From assembly GCA_003647375.1 (NCBI GenBank), contig QMMS01000293.1, positions 1-5,775 of the forward strand: a stretch of 5,775 nucleotides of DNA, given 5' to 3'. Positions within the stretch are counted from its first letter, which is position 1; every line of letters starts with the position of its first letter. Source of the DNA: Deltaproteobacteria bacterium (GTDB lineage: Bacteria > Desulfobacterota > Desulfobacteria > Desulfobacterales > B30-G6). Below are positions 1 through 4,451 of this stretch, piece after piece. Under the pieces are notes generated by a model that made no database searches, was not told the DNA's origin, and saw only the letters and a list, made by a program, of their open reading frames with translations. The position numbers and the translations under genes are program-made.

Positions 1-108
1 AAGATATTGTCCATATTCAGAGATCCAGCCAACTTTGCAATTGACAATCAGAATGCGCAGGAACTGAATGACATATGTTCCCAATGTGATTCGTACAAAA
101 TGTGTTGA
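1..108 (+). CDS. C-terminal end of an unidentified protein (partial, doubtful)
   Basis: Frame +1 is open from the window edge to a TGA at 106-108, giving 35 residues that end in a cysteine-containing tail (ICSQCDSYKMC). I do not recognise the sequence. An open frame of this length can easily occur by chance, and the other two forward frames close early. It lies in the same frame as the MNT remnant that begins just after it, but a stop separates them. The C-x2-C-x5-C tail could be a metal-binding end of a real protein; nothing else supports that. Confidence 0.2.
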   Translation, partial: KILSIFRDPANFAIDNQNAQELNDICSQCDSYKMC

Positions 109-111
109 AGG

Positions 112-204
112 ATGTCCCCTATTATTTACTTTATAACCCAAGTTATAGTTGCTCCAAAACTCTTTATCATAGGGGATGAAGAGGACCTTAAGACAATGGT
201 CTGA
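112..204 (+). pseudogene. C-terminal fragment of an MNT-family nucleotidyltransferase
   Basis: Frame +1 from ATG 112 to TGA 202-204 encodes 30 residues. The last 24 (beginning FITQVIVAPKLFIIG and ending EEDLKTMV) align without gaps to the C-terminus of the complete MNT protein at 3143-3730 (FLTTVLMDSKLFIIG, DEDELKTMV). At DNA level 155-202 and 3681-3728 differ at about six of 48 positions, so the copies are related but not a fresh duplication. The winged-helix domain and the whole catalytic GS...DxD core are missing; homology starts near 127, where unrelated sequence takes over. The fragment cannot be an active nucleotidyltransferase. Its end still overlaps the HEPN start by 29 bases, as in the second copy. 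Confidence 0.75.
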
Positions 205-412
205 CAATGGTTGGTTGAGACCTCATAAAACGACGCCTGAAGAGATCGAAAATCTGTTTCAAATTGTAGATCGTGATCTGAAGGATGCGTGTTCTGAACT
301 TTCTGCGGACTGGCGATTTGGTATTGCCTATAATGCCGCCTTAAAAGGAATATATGAAAAAACGATATTCAGGACATTATTGCCGAATTTGCAGTACAAT
401 CCAGCCGAATGA
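176..412 (+). pseudogene. HEPN-domain protein, N-terminal fragment (partner of MNT)
   Basis: The 78-codon ORF starts with MKRTLRQWSDNGWLRPHK and continues through a segment containing DRDLKDA and WRFGIAYNAALK. I recognise this as the N-terminal helices of the HEPN protein encoded directly after MNT genes, a pairing known as the MNT/HEPN toxin-antitoxin type in which HEPN is normally an RNase and MNT its modifying antitoxin. Homology stops after NAALK, near position 346. The remaining residues are out-of-family read-through into the next gene, ending at TGA 410-412. The C-terminal half, where HEPN proteins carry the catalytic R-x4-6-H motif, is absent, so the product should be inactive. ATG 176 lies inside the MNT reading frame and corresponds exactly to ATG 3702 in the second copy, which supports it as the true start. 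Confidence 0.75.
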
Positions 413-734
413 AAAATTTTCAGGAAAAGGGCATCGGGATCATATTTGCAAGGAATGTGCGCGAAAACCAAAGGCCGCGATAGTGGAGATAGATACAAGG
501 GCAGAAATTTTTGGATACTTGAAGCAACAACATATTTCAAATAAGAATGTGAAACGCTTGAAACTGTTGGCTGAATCTGGAAACGAAAAAATTGCAGAAT
601 TGGCCATTATAGTTTTAGAAGTTGCCAAAGTAAAACCGTACAAAAAACGACGGCTGAAGGTATTGGCACGAGAGAGGCGTGACCTATTGGACAAATTGGA
701 TAAAACCGGCCTTATTTTAGCGCATCATATATAA
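354..734 (+). CDS. Small protein with N-terminal CxxC/CxxC zinc knuckle
   Basis: The product is 126 residues. The N-terminus has Cys10-x2-Cys13 and Cys32-x2-Cys35 around a conserved-looking PNEKFSGKGHRDHICKEC segment, a typical zinc-binding knuckle with extra histidines at 8, 27 and 30. The C-terminal two thirds is helical, with a strongly basic stretch (KVKPYKKRRLKVLARERR) that could bind nucleic acid. I believe it belongs to a conserved family of uncharacterised bacterial proteins but cannot name it; no function is claimed. The start is well supported: AAGGA at 345-349 lies four bases upstream, and an in-frame stop at 342-344 rules out a longer form. The start and its ribosome binding site sit at the point where the HEPN remnant loses homology, so the gene joined the locus by the same rearrangement. 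Its last 10 bases overlap the convergent toxin gene. Confidence 0.75.
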   Translation: MKKRYSGHYCRICSTIQPNEKFSGKGHRDHICKECARKPKAAIVEIDTRAEIFGYLKQQHISNKNVKRLKLLAESGNEKIAELAIIVLEVAKVKPYKKRRLKVLARERRDLLDKLDKTGLILAHHI

Positions 735-1027
735 ATATATTGTCGAGCGCCATGAATTACGCGTCTGATTTGAACTGTATTTGTTTTGACGACGTAAAAA
801 ACAAGATATTTGTCGATGATGAGTATCCGATACCCGAGTCTTTTCAGCCTATCATCTTTGGGTATTGCACCCAGATACGGATTTTTTGATAATTGAGAAA
901 TGGACTTATCAAATATTTCGAGTTGTTTGACGGCAGCTGACGGGTTATCTTTCTGAATATATTCAAAAATACCGATCAGATCTGTTTCTGCCGTGCGTAA
1001 GTATCGAATTTGGTACAGTTTGCTCAT
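725..1027 (-). CDS. ParE/RelE-superfamily type II toxin
   Basis: The 100-residue product has the compact fold signature of RelE/ParE toxins: an N-terminal beta strand (YQIRYLRTAETDL), the helical IFEYIQKDNPSAAVKQ segment, LSKNPYLGAIPKD, then the C-terminal strands GYRILIIDKYLVFYVV and VQIRRVIHGARQY. Family members are either gyrase poisons (ParE) or ribosome-dependent mRNA endonucleases (RelE). The NP...G..P and HGAR-type ends lean towards ParE, but this is not decisive. ATG 1027-1025 overlaps the antitoxin TGA by four bases (ATGA), giving translational coupling within one operon. The length is normal and no lesion is visible, so the pair is probably functional. The 3' end overlaps the convergent zinc-knuckle gene by 10 bases. 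Confidence 0.93.
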   Translation of the reverse strand: MSKLYQIRYLRTAETDLIGIFEYIQKDNPSAAVKQLEIFDKSISQLSKNPYLGAIPKDDRLKRLGYRILIIDKYLVFYVVKTNTVQIRRVIHGARQYIYI

Positions 1028-1287
1028 GAAATGCTATCTCTCAAACGCCGCATCATTTCACGGTGTGTAATTCCCTTTTCACCTGCAGCATCCAACACTT
1101 CAGCGTCCCCGAGCTTTTGATAGAGTTCAAGCAAACCAAGAATACCCTCATAATGGGCCTGACTCATAACCACCAAATCCCCTTTACCATTTTTTGTGAT
1201 ATATACGGGTTGATTTTGGCGATGGCAAAGCTCCGAGATTTGATTTGCTTTGTTTCTAAGATCTGAAATCGGTTTTATAATTGGCAT
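1024..1287 (-). CDS. Phd/YefM-family antitoxin
   Basis: The product is 87 residues, beginning MPIIKPISDLRNKANQISEL and continuing with the QPVYITKNGKGDLVVMS strand-turn-strand and a helical region that are diagnostic of Phd/YefM antitoxins. The N-terminal half binds operator DNA, and the acidic then basic C-terminal tail should wrap the toxin. A longer reading from GTG 1302 is possible, but a perfect GGAGG at 1296-1300 lies eight bases before ATG 1287 and inside that extension, so 1287 is preferred. It is the first gene of the operon and overlaps the toxin by four bases. Family knowledge plus the half-sites in the promoter suggest autoregulation, with toxin as co-repressor. Confidence 0.93.
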   Translation of the reverse strand: MPIIKPISDLRNKANQISELCHRQNQPVYITKNGKGDLVVMSQAHYEGILGLLELYQKLGDAEVLDAAGEKGITHREMMRRLRDSIS

Positions 1288-1295
1288 ATCAAATT

Positions 1296-1300
1296 CCTCC
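1296..1300 (-). promoter_or_regulatory. Shine-Dalgarno GGAGG fixing the antitoxin start
   Basis: On the minus strand GGAGG stands eight bases before ATG 1287. It selects that codon over the upstream in-frame GTG at 1302-1300, which would overlap the site. Confidence 0.85.
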
Positions 1301-1312
1301 ACTCTGTTTTTT

Positions 1313-1348
1313 ATGATAATAAAATATCATAAAAATGATATTTGTCAA
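1313..1348 (-). promoter_or_regulatory. Promoter and operator of the antitoxin-toxin operon
   Basis: On the minus strand a perfect TTGACA -35 (1343-1348) is followed after 16 bases by TATTTT (1321-1326) as the likely -10. Three half-sites cover this region: ATGATA at 1313-1318, TATCAT at 1325-1330 and ATGATA at 1335-1340. The first two form an inverted pair with a 6-base spacer. The second and third, extended to ATATCAT and ATGATAT with an AAAA spacer, form a perfect 7-bp inverted pair. A Phd-type repressor bound here would block RNA polymerase, which fits the usual autoregulation of such operons. The -10 is weak, so its exact position is less certain than the -35 and the repeats. Confidence 0.65.
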
Positions 1349-1349
1349 C

Positions 1350-1839
1350 GAATGAATTCCCCTCGTAATCTATAGGGCGGTGTCAGATTATTTCATACAG
1401 GTGTTATCTTTATGGAACCAAGATTATAAGGGATATTGGCTGATTTTAAAAGGTAAGTGTGCATAGTGTTCATGGTGTGTATAATATCAACAGCTTGTGC
1501 ATGCTGTCGGTAAAAAAGGGTAGACATATCCATAAATGGCGCCGGACAAATTGCCGATCATTTCCCTTTGTTGAATAGCATAAACAATTTATTCGTCACG
1601 GATGAAATTTTCAGCGCCAGCCCACTCAAGGATCCACTCACAAAAAATCGGTGGAAAAGAAAAAGTAGCGGTCCATGAGCAGCATGTCGGTTTCAATGTT
1701 AAAAAACCCTATCGGAATCCTGCCGTGGCTTTAGAGGAAAATGAAATGGGCATAGTGGGGCGATCCCTGTTCAAAAATTAAAACCGAGGAAAAGTGTAAC
1801 TGATTAAGAAATAATCTAATAACAGAAATTTGAAAAAGA
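1350..1839. other. 490-base gene-poor stretch
   Basis: No well-supported gene is visible between the antitoxin promoter and the end of the Mut7-C gene. The only reading frame worth noting is the doubtful 59-residue ORF at 1602-1781. A short hairpin with arms ACAGC (1490-1494) and GCTGT (1503-1507) lies downstream of a lone TATAAT (1480-1485) that has no matching -35. A 5-bp hairpin, GATTA/TAATC (1802-1816), follows the stop of the minus-strand Mut7-C gene, but it is AT-only and lacks a run of T, so I do not call it a terminator. The stretch may be decayed coding DNA. Confidence 0.5.
1602..1781 (+). CDS. Doubtful 59-residue ORF, no recognised family
   Basis: ATG 1602 to TAA 1779-1781 encodes 59 residues, beginning MKFSAPAHSRIHSQKIGGKE and including VHEQHVGFNVKKPYRNPAVA and GIVGRSLFKN. 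The composition is protein-like, with evenly mixed charged, aromatic and Gly/Pro residues, and reads more like a piece of a folded domain than chance sequence. An in-frame stop at 1581-1583 limits upstream extension, and no Shine-Dalgarno sequence is evident before the ATG. It could be a C-terminal remnant of a larger lost gene. I do not recognise the family. Confidence 0.3.
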   Translation: MKFSAPAHSRIHSQKIGGKEKVAVHEQHVGFNVKKPYRNPAVALEENEMGIVGRSLFKN

Positions 1840-2577
1840 TTAAACGAGTATTTGTTTTAAAACCTTTTTCATATTAATAAAATGAGTTCCTTCCCAATAA
1901 ATTTTATCACAGGATCTGCATTGAACATATTTATCGCAGAACTCTATTGTCATTGGAGGAATTTTATTTAAGATTTTTTCCTTTGGTACGACATCTAAAA
2001 GGGTATTGCATTGAAGACATCTTGAAAAGGGCTTAATGTCATCTTTAATATCCAGGTAATTGATAATTCGTCTTATCTGTTCTGTCGTTGTACCAGGATG
2101 TATAAAAATTCCATGGCTTACATCTTTGAATTTAAGGAGCTTGCTGTTCTTCGTCAGTATTATCCTTTTTTCTCTTTTGGATATTTCAATTATTTCACGA
2201 GTGGAGAGAAAGGAATCGTAAAATAGATCAAGTCCCAGGGCTCGCATGTATTTAACGATATTCCCAAGGTTGATATCGGCTATAAATTTATTCCTGCGAA
2301 GAGGGATCTTTCTAAGATGAGTAACATTGGTAATATTGAGGGATTCAAAAACAGGATATACGCTTACGCGGTCTTTATCTTGGAGAATATAATTAAAATC
2401 TACTGATTTTCCATCCACCAATATAAGGTCAACTTCTGTATGGGGAACGCCAAGAGATTCTATCATATCTTTTATTGACCTTTTCCCTTTAAACATTGCT
2501 TCAAAATCAGCTTTTCTTCTATGCCTTGGAAGAAAGTCATTTAATTCCTCATAAAAGCGGAATGTTGCTTTTGGCAT
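1840..2577 (-). CDS. Ubiquitin-fold / Mut7-C RNase-domain / zinc-ribbon protein
   Basis: The 245-residue protein has the three-part layout of the bacterial Mut7-C family. Residues 1-80 form a MoaD/ThiS-like ubiquitin fold (VDLILVDGKSVDFNYILQDKDRVSVYPV, in two segments). Residues 95-175 form the PIN-like Mut7-C domain, with FIADINLGNIVKYMRALGLD (Asp101), FYD (Asp121) and the ILTKNSKLLK strand. Residues 187-223 form a zinc ribbon (Cys187-x2-Cys190 and Cys220-x2-Cys223). The family is predicted to act on RNA, but its substrate is not established. Many homologues have LTRD where this one has LTKN (Asn144), so one expected acidic residue of the PIN-like site appears replaced. The length is normal and the frame intact. 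ATG 2577 has only a poor ribosome binding site. It stands alone, opposite in orientation to the island genes at 3143 and beyond. Confidence 0.92.
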   Translation of the reverse strand: MPKATFRFYEELNDFLPRHRRKADFEAMFKGKRSIKDMIESLGVPHTEVDLILVDGKSVDFNYILQDKDRVSVYPVFESLNITNVTHLRKIPLRRNKFIADINLGNIVKYMRALGLDLFYDSFLSTREIIEISKREKRIILTKNSKLLKFKDVSHGIFIHPGTTTEQIRRIINYLDIKDDIKPFSRCLQCNTLLDVVPKEKILNKIPPMTIEFCDKYVQCRSCDKIYWEGTHFINMKKVLKQILV

Positions 2578-2797
2578 GGTTTACGTTCTCGCTCTGTGCT
2601 TTTGTTGATGTTCTGGTTATGCCAGAATTTCAGAAAATTAATACGTTCAGAGATAGAAATCAACTGGTGGGGTAATAAACATGGGGGATGATGATAACAC
2701 ATGCAAACATGCAAGCAAGGCGGTGAACCAGATATAAATTAAGGCGAGAAATCCACCTCCCCAAATCCTGTTGGGCACAGTTTGGTCACAAAACGCA
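2578..2797. other. Intergenic segment, no supported gene
   Basis: Between the Mut7-C start and the terminator I see no convincing gene. The minus strand has a 61-codon frame (2832-2647) with a hydrophobic stretch, but it begins inside the terminator hairpin. The plus strand has an 18-codon frame from ATG 2690 (MGDDDNTCKHASKAVNQI) after a GGTGGGG run. Neither has other support. A short direct repeat, CATGCAA, occurs twice near 2701-2716. Confidence 0.45.
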
Positions 2798-2829
2798 AAA
2801 AAGCCGATTTTTGATGAAACCGACTTTTT
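2798..2829. terminator. Bidirectional rho-independent terminator, downstream of the tRNA-Pro 3' half
   Basis: Arms 2798-2810 (AAAAAGCCGATTT) and 2817-2829 (AAACCGACTTTTT) pair over 13 bp, including two G-U wobbles, around a 6-base loop, with a T run at the 3' side on both strands. On the minus strand it starts 28 bases past the CCA end of the tRNA remnant, the position expected of a tRNA transcription terminator. This suggests that the sequence left of 2858 is the original downstream flank of the tRNA gene. Confidence 0.8.
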
Positions 2830-2857
2830 CATAACATATTAAATTTATTAATATATA

Positions 2858-2904
2858 TGGTCAGGGCGAGAGGATTTGAACCTCCGACCCCTTGAACCCC
2901 ATTC
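2858..2904 (-). tRNA. tRNA-Pro(GGG) 3' half only; probable attachment-site (att) remnant
   Basis: Read on the minus strand, the segment gives an anticodon loop ATGGGGT (U33, anticodon GGG at 2900-2898, G37), the 3' anticodon stem TCAAG, variable loop GGGTC, T-arm GGAGG-TTCAAAT-CCTCT, 3' acceptor strand CGCCCTG, discriminator A and encoded CCA at 2860-2858. This matches the bacterial proline tRNA pattern (compare E. coli proL: ATGGGGT, GGGGTCGGAGGTTCAAATCC). Beyond 2904 the match stops. The 5' anticodon stem should read CTTGA but is CAAGA, and no CAGGGCG 5' acceptor strand or canonical D-arm is present nearby. It is therefore not a functional tRNA gene. A 3' tRNA half with its terminator is the classic far-end site left by a tyrosine-recombinase element integrated in a tRNA gene. 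Confidence 0.82.
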
Positions 2905-3003
2905 TTGGGACCTACCCAAATTAAACCACTATAACCAACCGAGAAAACAACACTTTTCAGTAGTCGCCTGATTTTCTCCTCATTTTAAAGCCTGCACACG
3001 AGC

Positions 3004-3053
3004 AATCAAAAACTGTTTGATTTTGACAGCATGCACACTATGCGTGTGTATGC
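3004..3053. repeat. Two adjacent hairpins upstream of the MNT gene
   Basis: The first is AATCAAA (3004-3010) with TTTGATT (3016-3022), 7 bp perfect around a 5-base loop and followed by two further T residues. The second is GCATGCACAC (3029-3038) with GTGTGTATGC (3044-3053), 10 bp with one G-U pair around a 5-base loop. A competing pairing, GCGTG (3042-3046) with CACGC (3053-3057), could replace the second. Their role is unknown; recombinase arm sites, a weak terminator protecting the MNT promoter, or a decayed element end are all possible. Confidence 0.5.
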
Positions 3054-3109
3054 ACGCGGCACAAAGGGGTACAAATATTAGGTGTTGATATTTAATAATA
3101 ATGTATGGA

Positions 3110-3133
3110 CAAACCATTCATATGTATGGTTTG
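3110..3133. promoter_or_regulatory. 24-bp near-palindrome, likely operator of the MNT gene
   Basis: Arms CAAACCAT (3110-3117) and ATGGTTTG (3126-3133) flank a central self-complementary CATATG (3119-3124). Only the symmetric pair 3118/3125 (T opposite T) breaks the symmetry. ATGTATGG is also directly repeated at 3101-3108 and 3122-3129, 21 bp apart (two helical turns). It ends nine bases before the preferred start at 3143. The MNT protein has an N-terminal winged helix, so autoregulation at this site is a reasonable inference. No clear -35/-10 pair was found. Confidence 0.6.
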
Positions 3134-3142
3134 GACGATCAT

Positions 3143-3730
3143 ATGGGTATATTATCTGAAATATTATCTTCAAAAGTTCGCGCTGAAGTTTTTCGGCTAC
3201 TGTTTGGGTTGAATGAAAAGGCATTGCACGTTCGGGAGATAGAACGTAGATCCGGTTTTGCAATCGGCACGATTCAGACAGAGATGAAAAAGCTGTACAA
3301 ACTCAATTTAGTTTTAAAGAAAAGAGATGGTAACCGGTTATATTATCGTGCCAATCGACAGCATCCAATCTTTTCTGATATTCATGCACTGGTCGTCAAA
3401 ACTGTTGGCCTACTCGATGTGCTGAAGGATGCACTTGCCGGCGAAAAGGCAATTCGTGTTGCATTTGTATTCGGTTCCCTGGCCGGTGGGGCAGAAAATT
3501 CCGGAAGTGATATCGATATATTGGTTATAGGAGATTTGGGCCTTCGCTCATTGACGCGTCTTTTGCATGGGTTAACAGAGAAACTTGAGCGTGAGATCAA
3601 TCCATATATAATGACCCCAAAAGAATTCAACTCCAGAAAATCTGAAAATGAGCACTTTCTTACCACAGTCTTAATGGATTCAAAGCTTTTTATCATTGGG
3701 GATGAAGATGAGCTTAAAACAATGGTCTAG
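3143..3730 (+). CDS. Winged-helix MNT-family nucleotidyltransferase (antitoxin of an MNT/HEPN pair)
   Basis: The product is 195 residues. The first 75 or so form a winged helix (MGILSEILSSKVRAEVFRLL, then REIERRSGFAIGTIQTEMKK and a beta wing GNRLYYRANRQHPIF). The rest is a minimal nucleotidyltransferase with Gly111-Ser112 (FGSLAGG) and the metal-binding pair Asp123-x-Asp125 (GSDIDILVIG). Known MNT proteins of this type inactivate their HEPN RNase partner by nucleotidylating it. An upstream start at 3101 would add 14 residues read through the 24-bp palindrome. ATG 3143 is preferred because the family begins MGILSEILS and a short GGA (3133-3135) precedes it. The gene looks complete, but the HEPN partner that should follow is destroyed after about eight codons, leaving this antitoxin without its toxin. 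Confidence 0.88.
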   Translation: MGILSEILSSKVRAEVFRLLFGLNEKALHVREIERRSGFAIGTIQTEMKKLYKLNLVLKKRDGNRLYYRANRQHPIFSDIHALVVKTVGLLDVLKDALAGEKAIRVAFVFGSLAGGAENSGSDIDILVIGDLGLRSLTRLLHGLTEKLEREINPYIMTPKEFNSRKSENEHFLTTVLMDSKLFIIGDEDELKTMV

Positions 3731-4109
3731 TGGGGAGGTTCATCGAAAACAGCTGCTTGATCAGTGGATTGCTCGCTTAAATACATTCCTTGACGTCGCT
3801 GAAGGAAGCATCGGTCAAATCGGTGGTGGTAAACGAAAACCAACCGGCATCATCGATGTGGCCACGATTCAGAGCTTGAGTAGAAAAGGTGTCGTGGATG
3901 ATATCGTTGCTGATTATGGCTATCTAATTGTAGATGAATGCCATCATATTTCTGCGCGAAGTTTTGAAATCGTAGCCCGGCAGACAAAAGCCAAATATGT
4001 AACGGGCCTCTCAGCAACAGTTGTCCGAAAGGATGGTCATCATCCAATTATATTTATGAATTGCGGTCCTGTCCGCCATAAAGTCGAAGACGGAAGTGAT
4101 GATCTTTGA
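3702..4109 (+). pseudogene. Chimeric ORF: HEPN start fused to middle of a TOTE-type SF2 helicase
   Basis: ATG 3702 gives MKMSLKQW, homologous to the HEPN start at 176 and at the identical position within the MNT 3' end. From about 3738 the frame becomes a superfamily 2 helicase: VHRKQLLDQWIARL (motif Ia), GQIGGGKRKPTG, DVATIQSLSRKGVVDD, LIVDECHH (motif II, DEcH), TGLSATVVRKDGHHP (motif III, SAT) and CGPVRHKV. This matches the helicase of TOTE conflict systems, which combines archaeo-eukaryotic primase, helicase and nuclease modules. Walker A (motif I) and everything upstream are missing, and the frame ends at 4109 just after a second break near 4086. No active helicase can be made. An in-frame TTG (3696) and ATG (3702) allow translation of a 135-residue hybrid, probably without function. 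Confidence 0.75.
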
Positions 4110-4263
4110 TTATGTTGATGCTGAAGTGCCGATGCTTGTTAGAATGCACAAAAGAAGGCTTACCGGTTATCGGGCTATCGGACATAGGGTAGACAGAAAT
4201 TTCTCTATTAGCCCACCTAATCTGAAAAAAACTTTTCACAACCCTCTTGAACATATCACTTGA
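4087..4263 (+). pseudogene. TOTE-type helicase, C-terminal fragment in shifted frame
   Basis: Immediately after the helicase piece, the +1 frame reads KTEVMIFDYVDAEVPMLVRM and then HKRRLTGYRAIGH (to about 4185), which I recognise as the C-terminal end of the same helicase family. The long segment normally between motif III and this end, including helicase motifs IV-VI, is gone, and the two parts are in different frames (frame 3, then frame 1). The ORF from ATG 4099 runs to TGA 4261-4263, but the residues after GYRAIGH are unfamiliar. This is a deletion scar within one former gene rather than a separate gene. Confidence 0.65.
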
Positions 4264-4369
4264 GGAAAAATTGGTGATTAGTGTAAGACGCATATGAAAA
4301 AAACAACACAGACTGCAATAGATTCAAAATACATACTTTTATTCTCCTGTAAATATTAGATCTTGCTTA

Positions 4370-4398
4370 TTGACATCTGCTAAACAATTTTGTATGTA
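4370..4398 (+). promoter_or_regulatory. Candidate promoter of the nucleotidyltransferase pair
   Basis: A perfect TTGACA (4370-4375) lies 17 bases before TATGTA (4393-4398), a weak -10 that falls inside the first 18-bp inverted repeat. A second possible -10, TATAAT (4429-4434), bridges repeats 2 and 3 but has no -35 at the right distance. Binding of a repressor to the repeat array would block either. Confidence 0.5.
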
Positions 4399-4451
4399 AG
4401 TGTACAAATTATTGTATGAATAAATACATATAATTGTATGAATAGATACAA
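4390..4451 (+). repeat. Three 18-bp inverted repeats on an exact 22-bp period
   Basis: Repeat 1 (4390-4407) is TTGTAT-GTAAGT-GTACAA, repeat 2 (4412-4429) is TTGTAT-GAATAA-ATACAT, and repeat 3 (4434-4451) is TTGTAT-GAATAG-ATACAA, the last a perfect 6-bp inverted pair. Each is separated by four AT bases, so equivalent points recur every 22 bp, close to two DNA turns. The last base of repeat 3 directly precedes the ATG at 4452. This arrangement fits cooperative binding of dimers along one DNA face. Operator use for the following gene pair is the simplest reading. Confidence 0.75.

Noticed and set aside
1063..1266. Plus-strand 67-residue ORF
   Set aside because: It lies entirely antisense to the well-supported Phd/YefM antitoxin gene.
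1480..1507. TATAAT followed by a small hairpin, as a possible small-RNA start
   Set aside because: No -35 at a suitable distance, the hairpin has only 5 bp, and no terminator follows.
2647..2832. Minus-strand 61-residue ORF with a hydrophobic stretch (FLALIYIWFTALLACLHVL)
   Set aside because: Its ATG and first codons form the terminator hairpin at 2798-2829, no ribosome binding site fits, and it lies in the tRNA downstream flank. Probably a chance frame, although a small membrane peptide cannot be excluded.
2858..2990. Possibility of a complete but unusual tRNA on the minus strand
   Set aside because: A D-arm-like CTCGGTTGGTTA and an approximate CAGGCGA exist upstream, but the anticodon stem does not pair and no 5' strand matches CGCCCTG at the right distance.
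3382..3696. Minus-strand 104-residue ORF
   Set aside because: It is antisense to the MNT catalytic domain, whose motifs are clear on the plus strand; no ribosome binding site or family signal.
4390..4451. Reading the 22-bp repeats as a CRISPR array or replication iterons
   Set aside because: There are no unique spacers of CRISPR length (gaps are four bases), and no replication initiator gene or DnaA boxes are nearby; promoter-proximal operators fit better.
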